Shown in pieces: positions 8,168 to 15,667 of a stretch of 64,000 nt of DNA; position 1 is the stretch's first letter, and each line of letters opens with the position of its first letter. This DNA is from Rathayibacter oskolensis (GTDB taxonomy: Bacteria > Actinomycetota > Actinomycetes > Actinomycetales > Microbacteriaceae): the NCBI RefSeq assembly GCF_900177245.1, contig NZ_FXBM01000004.1:124001-188000 (forward strand), given 5' to 3'. Under the pieces are notes generated by a model. That model was given only the letters and a program-made list of their open reading frames with translations, was not told the DNA's origin and did no database searches. Position numbers and translations under genes: made by a program.

Positions 8168-8758
8168 ATGCCCGACGCACCGACCCCTCCCTCCGCCGAC
8201 CCGACCGCCGACCCCGCTCGCGCGCTCGCGGCGATCGTCGCCGAGGTCGGGACGGCGGGTGCCGCCCTCGTCCCGGAGCAGCTCGAGGCGGTGGCCGCCC
8301 TGCTCGCCGACGCCGAGCGCGTCTTCGTGCACGGAGCGGGTCGCTCCGGCCTCGCCCTGCAGATGACCGCGATGCGGCTGATGCACCTGGGACTGCGCGT
8401 CCACGTGGTCGGCGACGCGACGACGCCGGCGATCGCCTCCGGAGACGTGCTGCTCACGGCGAGCGGCTCCGGCACCACGGGCATCGTCCGCGCCGCTCAG
8501 AACGCGGTCGACGCCGGCGCCCGGGTGGCGGCGCTCACGACCGCCGCCGACTCGCCGCTGGCCGGGCTCGCCTCCGCCGTGATCATCGTGCCCGCGGCCG
8601 ACAAGCTCGACCGCTCGGGCAGCGCCTCGGCGCAGTACTCGGGCGGGCTCTTCGAGCAGCTCGTGGTGCTCACCGGCGACGCGCTCTTCCACGCGCTGTG
8701 GAAGCGCGGCGATGCCAGCGCCGACGAGCTCTGGCCGCGCCACTCGAACCTCGCATGA
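8168..8758 (+). CDS. hxlB: 6-phospho-3-hexuloisomerase
   Basis: This isomerase converts D-arabino-3-hexulose 6-phosphate to fructose 6-phosphate, the second step of the ribulose monophosphate route for fixing formaldehyde. The 196-residue protein is a single SIS domain (VFVHGAGRSGLALQMTAMRLMHLG near residue 50, SGSGTTGIV near residue 99), the normal length for the family. It ends with the PHI pattern AQYSGGLFEQLVVLTGDALFHALW. It lies 29 bases ahead of hxlA, so the two are cotranscribed. Upstream lie the CTACCCG repeats and the divergent ATPase-LuxR regulator. A longer start at 8111 is possible but adds no conserved sequence. Confidence 0.93.
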   Translation: MPDAPTPPSADPTADPARALAAIVAEVGTAGAALVPEQLEAVAALLADAERVFVHGAGRSGLALQMTAMRLMHLGLRVHVVGDATTPAIASGDVLLTASGSGTTGIVRAAQNAVDAGARVAALTTAADSPLAGLASAVIIVPAADKLDRSGSASAQYSGGLFEQLVVLTGDALFHALWKRGDASADELWPRHSNLA

Positions 8759-8787
8759 CCTCCACTCTCTACAGGAAGCAGAACCTC

Positions 8788-9411
8788 ATGAAGCTCCAGT
8801 TCGCCATGGACACCCTCAGCACCGATGCCGCCCTCGAGCTCGCCGCTGCCGCCGCCCCGCACGTCGACATCCTCGAGCTCGGCACCCCGCTCATCAAGAG
8901 CGCCGGAGTCTCGGCGATCACCGCGATCAAGGAGGCGCACCCCGACAAGATCGTGTTCGCCGACCTCAAGACCATGGACGCCGGCGAGCTCGAGGCCGAC
9001 ATGGCCTTCTCGGCGGGCGCCGACCTCGTCACCGTCCTCGGAGTCGCGGGAGACAGCACCATCACCGGCGCCGTCGCCGCCGCGAAGAAGCACGGCAAGG
9101 GCGTCGTCGTCGACCTCATCGGCGTCCCCGACAAGGCCGCGCGCGCCAAGGAGGTCGTCGCGCTGGGCGCCGAGTTCGTCGAGATGCACGCCGGGCTCGA
9201 CGAGCAGGCCGAGGACGGCTACACCCTCGACTCCCTGCTGAGCGACGGCGAGACCTCCGGCGTGCCGTTCTCGGTCGCCGGCGGCGTCAGCACCGCGACC
9301 ATCGAGGCCGTGCAGCGCTCCGGCGCCCAGATCGCCGTCGCCGGCAGCGCCATCTACAGCGCTCCCGACGTCGGAGCCGCCGCGGCCGAGCTCCGCGCCG
9401 CCATCTCCTGA
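8788..9411 (+). CDS. hxlA: 3-hexulose-6-phosphate synthase
   Basis: This enzyme condenses formaldehyde with ribulose 5-phosphate to form D-arabino-3-hexulose 6-phosphate, giving formaldehyde detoxification or assimilation in the cytoplasm. It is a 207-residue single (beta/alpha)8 barrel of the OMP decarboxylase suprafamily. The signatures MKLQFAMDTLSTDAALELA at the N-terminus, IVFADLKTMDAGELEADMAF near residue 52 and EMHAGLDEQA near residue 133 match the family. The order hxlB-hxlA is typical of actinobacteria. A hairpin at 9458-9484 closes the unit. Confidence 0.95.
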   Translation: MKLQFAMDTLSTDAALELAAAAAPHVDILELGTPLIKSAGVSAITAIKEAHPDKIVFADLKTMDAGELEADMAFSAGADLVTVLGVAGDSTITGAVAAAKKHGKGVVVDLIGVPDKAARAKEVVALGAEFVEMHAGLDEQAEDGYTLDSLLSDGETSGVPFSVAGGVSTATIEAVQRSGAQIAVAGSAIYSAPDVGAAAAELRAAIS

Positions 9412-9457
9412 CCTGTCGCCGCTGAGTCGCCTCCGGCTCGTGGGGTCGCGCTCGGCT

Positions 9458-9484
9458 CTCGCAGGAACCCCGTGTTCCTGCGAG
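9458..9484. terminator. Hairpin after hxlA
   Basis: CTCGCAGGAAC (9458-9468) and GTTCCTGCGAG (9474-9484) form an 11-base perfect stem with a 5-base loop, 47 bases after the hxlA stop. The right arm runs straight into the 19-base direct repeats. Confidence 0.7.
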
Positions 9485-9536
9485 CCGGAGTGCTCTCCGC
9501 GAGCCGGAGTGCTCTCCGCGAGCCGGAGGTGCTCCG
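9481..9536. repeat. Three tandem 19-base repeats
   Basis: The unit CGAGCCGGAGTGCTCTCCG occurs at 9481-9499 and 9500-9518, and a slightly altered copy lies at 9519-9536. They lie in the 230-base gap between hxlA and a small gene at 9642. The rest of that gap holds no recognisable gene. Confidence 0.85.
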
Positions 9537-9641
9537 TTTGCACCACGCCGCGCGAGCCGTCAAGCCACTTGGACTCCGTGCCGCTCCGGGTTCGACTGAG
9601 GGTGACAGGCCTGCCCAACGATCGAGAGAAGCCCCACCCCG

Positions 9642-9818
9642 ATGACCAGTTCGAACATCGCTCCCATCGAGACCTACGCCGACGACGACGGCTGGCACAA
9701 CCGCGTCGCGCACGCCCGGGTCGCGCTCACCCACCACGGCGACTCCCGCGAGGAGGCCGAGCAGCTCGGCGCCGAGATGGCGTGCCAGCGCGGAGGCGGC
9801 CACATCGTCTCGGACTGA
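9642..9818 (+). CDS. Small acidic hypothetical protein (58 aa)
   Basis: An ATG at 9642 opens a 58-residue frame, MTSSNIAPIETYADDDGWHN at the start and CQRGGGHIVSD at the end. Its codon use fits the surrounding genes (G/C at almost every third position). The protein is rich in Asp, Glu and His, with no signal peptide or membrane segment. No family was recognised. The Shine-Dalgarno is weak (GAGAAG about 11 bases upstream). It stands alone between hxlBA and sugE, just upstream of the riboswitch. Coding status is probable, not certain. Confidence 0.5.
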   Translation: MTSSNIAPIETYADDDGWHNRVAHARVALTHHGDSREEAEQLGAEMACQRGGGHIVSD

Positions 9819-9885
9819 GGCGTCCCCGCTGCCCAGGGCCTGCACAGAGCCGCGTGGCACGATGGCACGAGCCGATGACGGCGGA

Positions 9886-9941
9886 CCGGACGAGGGAGCA
9901 GTACCCGGCAGCGCGACAAGACTGACTCGAAGGAGTGAGTC
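9886..9941 (+). ncRNA. Guanidine-III riboswitch with Shine-Dalgarno-sequestering helix
   Basis: The segment beginning CCGGACGAGG (9886), continuing GTACCCGG (9900-9907) and GACAAGAC (9915-9922), matches in order the conserved blocks of the guanidine-III (ykkC-III) aptamer known from Thermobifida. The closing helix would pair GAGCAGT (9895-9901) with ACTGACTC (9921-9928), with one bulged base. The same 3' strand can instead pair with 9933-9941 (GAGTGAGTC; 8 of 9 pairs), which covers the AAGGAG ribosome-binding site at 9930-9935 of sugE. Ligand binding should free that site, giving a translational on-switch. The downstream gene is the expected guanidinium exporter. Confidence 0.85.
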
Positions 9942-9944
9942 GTC

Positions 9945-10259
9945 GTGTCGTGGATCGTCCTCGTGGTCTCCGGGGTTCTCGAAGCCGTCTGGGCCACTGC
10001 CCTCGGCAAATCGGAGGGCTTCACCCGCCTCGGCCCGTCGGTGGTCTTCGGAGTCACCGTCGTCGCGAGCATGGCTGGTCTCGCCTTAGCGATGCGCGAG
10101 CTGCCCACCGGCACCGCCTATGCGGTCTGGGTCGGGATCGGCGCGTCACTCACCGTCCTGTACGGCATGTTCTTCGGCGGGGAGGGTTTCTCGCTCACCC
10201 GCACGCTGCTCGTCCTCGGGATCGTCGGCTGCGTGATCGGTCTGAAGATCCTGCACTGA
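9945..10259 (+). CDS. sugE: Guanidinium exporter, SMR family (SugE/Gdx)
   Basis: This is a small multidrug resistance-family membrane protein of 104 residues and four transmembrane segments that works as an antiparallel dimer exchanging protons for guanidinium. The essential glutamate is Glu13 in VSGVLEAVWATALGKSEGF, and the Gdx-type stretch GTAYAVWVGIGA near residue 56 supports the guanidinium rather than the multidrug subgroup. The start is GTG at 9945 with AAGGAG 9 bases upstream; that site is embedded in the guanidine-III riboswitch expression platform. This context makes the function well supported. Confidence 0.94.
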   Translation: MSWIVLVVSGVLEAVWATALGKSEGFTRLGPSVVFGVTVVASMAGLALAMRELPTGTAYAVWVGIGASLTVLYGMFFGGEGFSLTRTLLVLGIVGCVIGLKILH

Positions 10260-10277
10260 CCGCCGCGGGGATTGTGA

Positions 10278-10328
10278 GAGAACGAGCGTTCCCCTAGGCT
10301 CGAGCCATTCCGGGGAGAACGTCCGTTC
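10278..10328. promoter_or_regulatory. Two GAAC-N4-GTTC boxes upstream of osmC
   Basis: GAGAACGAGCGTTC (10278-10291) and GAGAACGTCCGTTC (10315-10328) are two near-identical palindromes, 37 bases apart. Each contains GAAC-N4-GTTC, the form of Gram-positive LexA (SOS) boxes. They could equally be sites of a local peroxide- or thiol-responsive repressor. Confidence 0.6.
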
Positions 10329-10365
10329 TACAGCGGCGCGCCTCCCGCCCCATGAAGGAGGAACC

Positions 10366-10806
10366 ATGCCTACTCGTACCGCACGCACTGCCTGGAACGG
10401 ATCGCTCGAGACCGGCGAGGGCCAGGTCGAGCTCTCCAGCTCGAAGCTCGGCACCTACGACGTGTCGTTCCCCAAGCGCGCCGCCGACGACGCCAACGGA
10501 TCGACCAGCCCCGAGGAGCTCCTCGGCGCCGCCCACTCCGCCTGCTACGCCATGCAGTTCTCGGCCGTCCTCGGTCAGGCCGGCGGCACCGTCGAGGCGC
10601 TCGACGTGCGCGCCGACGTCTCGCTCGGCCCGGACTCGGCCGGCGGCTTCAAGCTCACCGGCATCGCGCTGATCGTCAGCGGCGAGGTCAGCGGCATCGA
10701 CGAGGCGACCTTCCTCAAGGCCGCCGAGGACGCCAAGAACACCTGCCCCGTCAGCAAGGCGCTGACCGGAGTCGAGATCACGCTCGACGCCACCTTCGAG
10801 AGCTGA
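10366..10806 (+). CDS. OsmC/Ohr-family peroxiredoxin
   Basis: This 146-residue cytosolic protein reduces organic and fatty-acid hydroperoxides using two cysteines and a lipoyl or thiol donor. The two conserved cysteines are Cys60 (LLGAAHSACYAMQFS) and Cys127 (AKNTCPVSKAL), with a family-typical length and spacing. GGAGGAACC precedes the ATG. It is closer to OsmC (SACYAM) than to Ohr. Two palindromic boxes lie 38-88 bases upstream. It is convergent with the DUF222-HNH gene, with a hairpin between them. Confidence 0.92.
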   Translation: MPTRTARTAWNGSLETGEGQVELSSSKLGTYDVSFPKRAADDANGSTSPEELLGAAHSACYAMQFSAVLGQAGGTVEALDVRADVSLGPDSAGGFKLTGIALIVSGEVSGIDEATFLKAAEDAKNTCPVSKALTGVEITLDATFES

Positions 10807-10829
10807 CCCTGCAGTTCTCGGACCCCTCG

Positions 10830-10864
10830 GAAGCACCCCGTCGCACACCGCGGCAGGGTGCTTC
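10830..10864. terminator. Hairpin between convergent osmC and DUF222-HNH genes
   Basis: GAAGCACCC (10830-10838) pairs with GGGTGCTTC (10856-10864), and the flanks CTCG...CGAG add further pairing. It lies 24 bases after the osmC stop and should act on both strands. Confidence 0.6.
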
Positions 10865-10931
10865 TGCATGAGGCCCGCAGCTTCCGAGGACCCTCGATCA
10901 AGAGGAGTGCGCGCGCGCCGAGCTCGACCCG

Positions 10932-12233
10932 TCAGGACGGTGACGCAGCGTCGGCGGGGGGCCCGGGCGGTGGTCGTCCGGGGAGCGCGGGCGGATGCGT
11001 GGTGTGGGAGCGTCCGGTGGGAGTCGTCCACTCGGCGGTCCCGTCGGGCCGCAGCGCGTAGGTCCACCGGTCCCCGTGCCGGACGTGGTGATGGGCTGTG
11101 CAGAGCGACGCGAGATTGTCCAGGGCGGTGTCCCCGCCGTTGCGCCACTCGAGCGTGTGATCGGCCTCGGCGCTGGAGGCGGGGCGTGTGCAGCCGGGGA
11201 AGCGGCAGGTCTGGTCGCGCAGTTGGAGGTGGATCCGCATCTCTCTCGGCGGTACCCGCTGAGTGCGTCCGACCGAGACGACCGTCCCGGTGTCGGGATC
11301 GGTGAGGACGCGGTGGAACGCCGTGGCCGAGGCCGCGAGCTCGCGTGCGACGTCGGCCGGGATCGGTCCGTAGCCGTCGAGGTGGGCAGTGGTCTCGTCG
11401 AGTCCCGCCGCGGTCGTCGCCGGGACGGTGAGTCGGACCTCCGACCGGATGCCGCGCACGAACGTCGGCGCGGGCCGGTCAGTCCCGTCGGGCGGAGTGG
11501 TGCCCGCGATCTCGCCGTCGCAGAGCAGCTCGGTCAGAGCGTCGGCTCGCAGCTGCGCCAGGGTGCGCTGGTCGCCTGTGCCGTCGGCGGCCTCGCGAAG
11601 AGCGCGGGCGATCCTGTCCACACGGCCGTATGCCCCGACCGCGGCGGCCGCGGGCAGCGTCGCGCAGATCGTGGACATGCCGTCGAGGCCGGGAGTGAGC
11701 CACACCGTGCGGTGCTCGCGGGCGAGGGCGTGGCGCTCGGTGAGGGGCCGGTCGTGCAGTTCCTCTCGCAGGGTGAGCAGAGCCCGCCGCAGCTGCGTCG
11801 GCGTCATCGCCGTGGCCAGCTCGGCGGCGCGCGCGTCGAACTCGGCTCGCGCGTGCGCGGGCAGTGTGGCGGCGATCGCGCAGATCGCCTGTCCCGCCTC
11901 CCAGCGCAGCCGAGCCGCCGCGAGTGCCTCGCGAGTGAGGGGGAGGTGCTCGACGAGCAGCTCCGCGTGCTCGAGCTCGCGCGCCGCGACCCGCTCGGAG
12001 ACCCCGAGTGCGACCGCGAACTCCGCCCGGATCGACCTCTCGACGAGGTCGGGGGACTCGACACGCGAGCGCCCCCGGGCGAACGCCTCCGGACACGACA
12101 GGGCGGCCCGGTAGCCCGCGTGCAGCTCTTCAGCGGCTGACAGGAGCACGGGAGCAGCGGAACGGGCCAGGTGCGCCGCGCGATCACCGCGGGTCCGCAC
12201 CTCGCCGAGCACTGCCTGTCCGTCCGCTGTCAT
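10932..12233 (-). CDS. DUF222 / HNH endonuclease domain protein, copy A
   Basis: This 433-residue protein has the layout common in actinobacteria: a long helical DUF222 region (about 20-320) and a C-terminal HNH nuclease fold. The HNH part shows CRFPGCTRPASSAEADHTLEW, then NLASLCTAHHHVRHG, i.e. two metal-type Cys pairs around the EADH and HHH histidines. The tail is proline-rich. A close paralogue lies at 37347-38675, and the similarity extends into the promoter region (GAACCAGCGA-CACCGAC just upstream of both starts). No Shine-Dalgarno is seen. Function in vivo is unknown; it is not part of a recognisable restriction or mobile element. Confidence 0.9.
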   Translation of the reverse strand: MTADGQAVLGEVRTRGDRAAHLARSAAPVLLSAAEELHAGYRAALSCPEAFARGRSRVESPDLVERSIRAEFAVALGVSERVAARELEHAELLVEHLPLTREALAAARLRWEAGQAICAIAATLPAHARAEFDARAAELATAMTPTQLRRALLTLREELHDRPLTERHALAREHRTVWLTPGLDGMSTICATLPAAAAVGAYGRVDRIARALREAADGTGDQRTLAQLRADALTELLCDGEIAGTTPPDGTDRPAPTFVRGIRSEVRLTVPATTAAGLDETTAHLDGYGPIPADVARELAASATAFHRVLTDPDTGTVVSVGRTQRVPPREMRIHLQLRDQTCRFPGCTRPASSAEADHTLEWRNGGDTALDNLASLCTAHHHVRHGDRWTYALRPDGTAEWTTPTGRSHTTHPPALPGRPPPGPPADAASPS

Positions 12234-12333
12234 GCAGGCATCGAACCAGCGATCACCGACCCCCGGCGTGCACGAGCCCGCGGCGCGGGAGAGTCACATC
12301 CTGAGGCCCTCTGTGGAGGAGAGGTCCCCGTGC

Positions 12334-13713
12334 TCAGCCCGCCGCAGCCCGGTACCGGAAGCCCGCGCCCAGGTGCTCCTCCGGCAGCCGGTCGCCCCGC
12401 CCGTGCAGCTTGTGCCGCAGGCTCCCCGCGACGTACTCCTCCGGGTACGCGCCCCGGCGGCGCAGCTCGGGGACGATGTACTCGACGACGTCCTCGAAGG
12501 TCCCCGGAGTGATCGCGTAGGCCAGGTTGAACCCGTCGACATCGGTGTCCTCGACCCACTCCTGCAGGTGGTCCGCCACCTCCGACGGCGAGCCGACGAC
12601 GAACGGGCCGAGCCCGCCGATGGCGCCGAGCTTCGCGATGTCGCGCACCTTCCACTCCGAGCCGTCCTCGTTGGCCTCCTGGAAGTTCGCGACCGTCGAC
12701 TGGATGGCGTTGCTCTTCACGTTGCCGATGGGCTCGTCGAGGTCGTACTGCGACAGGTCGATCCCCATCCAGCCCGACATGAACACGAGCGCGCCCTCCT
12801 CGCTCGCGTACGACAGGTACTCCTGGTGCTTGGCGTGCGCCTTCTCGCTCGTCTCGTCGGTGATGATCGTGAGCAGCGTGTAGATCTTCGCGGAGTGGCG
12901 GTCGCGGCCCGCCGCCTCCAGAGCGTCGCGGATGCGAGAGACGGTGGCCTTGAGGCCCGCCTTCGTCGAGGAGGCGACGAAGATCGCCTCCGCGTTGCCC
13001 GCCGCGAAGCGGACGCCACGGGGTGAGGCGCCCGCCTGGTAGATCACGGGCGTGCGCTGGGTCGACGGCTCCGAGAGGTGGATGCCGGGAACCGTGAAGT
13101 TCTTCCCGCGGTGCCCGATCTCGTGCACCTTCGCCGGGTTGGTGAAGACCCCGGAGTCGCGGTCGCGGAGGACCGCGTCGTCCTCCCACGACCCCTCCCA
13201 CAGCTTGTAGAGCACCTCGAGGTACTCGTCGGCGACGTCGTAGCGGTCGTCGTGCTCGAGCTGGTCCTCGTGGCCCATGTTGCGGGCGGCGCTCGGGAGG
13301 TAGCCGGTGACCACGTTCCAGCCGACGCGTCCCTTGGTCAGGTGGTCGAGCGTCGACATGCGGCGGGCGAACGGGTACGGGTGCTCGTAGGCGGTGCCGG
13401 CGGTGATGCCGAAGCCGAGGTGCTCGGTCGCGGCGGCCATCGCCGAGACGAGGAGGATCGGGTCGTTCACGGGGACCTGCGCGCCGTGGCGGATCGCGGC
13501 CTCGTTCGAGCCTCCGTAGACGTCGTAGGTGCCCAGCACGTCGGCGATGAAGACGCCGTCGAAGGTGCCGCGCTCGAGCAGCTTCGCGAGGTCGGTCCAG
13601 TACGAGAGGTCCTTGTAGCGCCAGGACTGGTCCTGAGGGTGCCTCCACATGCCGGAGGACTGGTGGGCGACGCAGTTCATGTCGAAGGCGTTGAAGCGGA
13701 TCTGGCGGGTCAT
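12334..13713 (-). CDS. LLM-class flavin-dependent monooxygenase (NtaA/SnaA/DszA-like)
   Basis: This FMNH2-dependent monooxygenase of the bacterial-luciferase superfamily has 459 residues. The start MTRQIRFNAFDMNC at 13713 is chosen because conserved sequence begins there. Family marks are GTFDGVFIADVLGTYDVYGG near residue 45, STLDHLTKGRVGWNVVTGYL near residue 130, and the late VVGSPSEVADHLQEWVEDTDVDGFN. Such enzymes oxidise sulfur- or nitrogen-containing organics using reduced flavin from a separate reductase; none is adjacent, though one is encoded at 57203. It sits 86 bases downstream of an esterase gene. The substrate is unknown. Confidence 0.9.
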   Translation of the reverse strand: MTRQIRFNAFDMNCVAHQSSGMWRHPQDQSWRYKDLSYWTDLAKLLERGTFDGVFIADVLGTYDVYGGSNEAAIRHGAQVPVNDPILLVSAMAAATEHLGFGITAGTAYEHPYPFARRMSTLDHLTKGRVGWNVVTGYLPSAARNMGHEDQLEHDDRYDVADEYLEVLYKLWEGSWEDDAVLRDRDSGVFTNPAKVHEIGHRGKNFTVPGIHLSEPSTQRTPVIYQAGASPRGVRFAAGNAEAIFVASSTKAGLKATVSRIRDALEAAGRDRHSAKIYTLLTIITDETSEKAHAKHQEYLSYASEEGALVFMSGWMGIDLSQYDLDEPIGNVKSNAIQSTVANFQEANEDGSEWKVRDIAKLGAIGGLGPFVVGSPSEVADHLQEWVEDTDVDGFNLAYAITPGTFEDVVEYIVPELRRRGAYPEEYVAGSLRHKLHGRGDRLPEEHLGAGFRYRAAAG

Positions 13714-13799
13714 TCTTCGATGGTGGCGAGCGCGCCTCGGAACCGGCGCCGCAGCCGACACGCGGCGTCACAAAGAGGTGCTGCTCGAGACCCGAACGC

Positions 13800-14783
13800 C
13801 TATGCCAGCGCGCGCGCCAGGAACCGCACGTGCTCGCGCAGCTGGAAGGTCCCGCCGCCCTCGTGACCGTTGTACGGGTAGACCCGCATCTCACGTGGGC
13901 CCGCGTAGCGGTTGTAGGAGGCGTAGACCGTCGACGGCGGGCAGATGTCGTCGAGCAGGCCCACCGAGAACACCGACGGCACCTCGGCGTACGGCGCGAA
14001 CGACGTGCCGTCGAAGTACGAGAGGGTGTCGAAGACGAACGACTCGGCGCCGCGGTGGGTGCGCAGGTACTGGGTGATCTCGCCGTAAGGCATCGTCTCG
14101 ATGATCTGCACCGCGTGCCGGATGTGGCTGAGGAACGGCACGTCGATGATCGCCGCTCGCGCCGCCGACGACTCGCCGAGGAGCCCCAGGATGCCCGCGA
14201 CGGCGAGGCAGATGCCTCCGCCCTGGCTGCCCCCCGAGATCGCGACCCGGGAGGGATCGACCGCCGGGTGCGCGCGCAGCACGTCGAGCGCGCGGACCGC
14301 GTCGGTGAACACGCGCCGGTAGTAGTGGTCGTCGGGCGATTCGATGCCCTGCGTCATGAAGCCGCTCACGTGCGGGCCGCTGCCGACGGGATCGGGAGTG
14401 ACTCCGCTGCGGTGCCCGGAGCCCTGCCCGCGGGTGTCCATCACGAGGTGGGCGTAGCCGGCGGCGCTCATGGCCGTCCACTCGTCGAGGAGCCCGCGGC
14501 CGCCTCCGTAGCCGATGAAGGTCACGAGCGCGGGGAGGGGGCCCTCGATCCCGCGGGGGAGGATCAGCCAGCCGCGGATCGGGTGCCCGCCGAACCCGGA
14601 GTAGGTCACGTCGTAGGTGTCGAGCAGCGGGTAGCCGGCGTCGACCGGCTCGAAGCGCGGCTCGGTCGCGGCCGAGCGCGCCTCGGCGATCGTGGCGCGC
14701 CAGAACTCGGCGAAGCCCTCGGGCGCCGGCAGCTCGGGCGCGTACTGCTCGAGGAGCTCGAGCGGGAGGTCGAACTGCGGCAT
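13800..14783 (-). CDS. Acetylxylan esterase / cephalosporin-C deacetylase family (CE7-like)
   Basis: This 327-residue alpha/beta hydrolase removes acetyl groups from xylo-oligosaccharides or similar small esters in the cytoplasm (no signal peptide). The catalytic triad is visible: Ser in ISGGSQGGGICLAVAG (about residue 188), Asp in GLLDDICPPSTVYASYN (about 276) and His in YPYNGHEGGG (about 309). The RGQGS motif and IGYGGGRG are characteristic of CE7 enzymes. AAGGAG lies about 5 bases before the ATG. It is divergent from the reductase-like gene at 14954 and fits the plant-polysaccharide theme of the window. Confidence 0.92.
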   Translation of the reverse strand: MPQFDLPLELLEQYAPELPAPEGFAEFWRATIAEARSAATEPRFEPVDAGYPLLDTYDVTYSGFGGHPIRGWLILPRGIEGPLPALVTFIGYGGGRGLLDEWTAMSAAGYAHLVMDTRGQGSGHRSGVTPDPVGSGPHVSGFMTQGIESPDDHYYRRVFTDAVRALDVLRAHPAVDPSRVAISGGSQGGGICLAVAGILGLLGESSAARAAIIDVPFLSHIRHAVQIIETMPYGEITQYLRTHRGAESFVFDTLSYFDGTSFAPYAEVPSVFSVGLLDDICPPSTVYASYNRYAGPREMRVYPYNGHEGGGTFQLREHVRFLARALA

Positions 14784-14858
14784 GAGGTCTCCTTGTGCGG
14801 GGCGGCGACGGCGCGCCTCGGTGTCAACGTCGAACGCTCGAAACTACCGCAGAGAGCA

Positions 14859-14910
14859 CGATCTCCCGCGTCGACCCGGGGGGCGGGCCTGGACGCGTCG
14901 TGGGAGATCG
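14859..14910. repeat. Imperfect inverted repeat in the 14784-14953 divergent region
   Basis: CGATCTCCCGCGTC (14859-14872) pairs with GACGCG-TCGTGGGAGATCG (14892-14910) with a short bulge. It lies between the divergent esterase and reductase genes and may be an operator or a hairpin. No other signal was recognised in this 170-base gap. Confidence 0.4.
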
Positions 14911-14953
14911 GGGGGAGTCGGAATGCCTCCGCCCCGCGGGCGTTGACCCGGGT

Positions 14954-15595
14954 ATGACGACATACGGAATCATCGGAGCAGGCAACATCGGCAGCCAGGT
15001 CGCACGAGTGGTCATCGGCCTCGGGGACGAGGTGGTCATCGCGAACTCGCGCGGACCGGGGACGCTCGCCGACCTCATCGCGGAGCTCGGCCCGAAGGCG
15101 CGGGCCGCGACGGCTCAGGAGGCGGCGGAGGCCGCCGAGATCGCGGTCGTCACCGTGCCGCTGAAGGACCTCGCCGCCGTTCCGGTCGCGCCCCTCGCCG
15201 GCAAGATCGTGATCGACACCAACAACTACTACTTCGAGCGCGACGGCCGCATCGAGGCGCTCGACAGGGGAGAGACGACGACCAGCGGGATGCTGCAGGA
15301 GCACCTGCCCGAGTCGAAGGTCGTGAAGGCGTTCAACCACATCAAGGCGGCCGACATCACCACCGACGGGACGCCGGCCGGCACTCCCGACCGCCGCGCG
15401 CTGGCCACGTCCAGCGACTACCCGGAGGCGATCCACCTCGTCACCGACCTCTACGACCGCATCGGCTTCGACACCGTCGCGATCACTCCGCTGAGCGAGT
15501 CGTGGCGTGTCGAGCGCGACCGCCCCGCCTACGTCGTGCGTCAGAACCGCGACGAGCTCGAGGCCAACCTCGCGAAGGCGCCGCGCACGGTCTGA
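14954..15595 (+). CDS. NADPH-binding reductase, F420-dependent NADP reductase-like
   Basis: This 213-residue dinucleotide-binding protein opens with MTTYGIIGAGNIGSQVARVV, a classic GxGxxG Rossmann motif at residues 7-12. NSRGP at about residue 32 is the 2'-phosphate-binding pattern for NADPH. IDTNNYYFERDG and KAFNHIKA follow the layout of the NADPH:F420 oxidoreductase/YrpG-type family. No F420 genes are nearby, so the acceptor is uncertain. The GTATG start has no obvious Shine-Dalgarno. It is divergent from the esterase and ends 72 bases before the lipoprotein gene. Confidence 0.8.
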   Translation: MTTYGIIGAGNIGSQVARVVIGLGDEVVIANSRGPGTLADLIAELGPKARAATAQEAAEAAEIAVVTVPLKDLAAVPVAPLAGKIVIDTNNYYFERDGRIEALDRGETTTSGMLQEHLPESKVVKAFNHIKAADITTDGTPAGTPDRRALATSSDYPEAIHLVTDLYDRIGFDTVAITPLSESWRVERDRPAYVVRQNRDELEANLAKAPRTV

Positions 15596-15667
15596 CCGCC
15601 TGCGATAGTGGAGGCGGACCACGCGCATCCGAGAGCCCCGCCGGCTCCGAGAGGAGAGGTCTGCGTC

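Noticed and set aside
9481-9536. CRISPR array
   Set aside because: Repeats are 19 bases and directly adjacent with no spacers.
9575-9605. tRNA-like T-loop word GGTTCGACTG
   Set aside because: No matching acceptor, D-arm or anticodon arm can be built around it; the match is short and by chance.
9354-9860. Minus-strand frame across the 19-base repeats
   Set aside because: It overlaps hxlA, the small gene and the repeats, and its product is low-complexity with no ribosome site.
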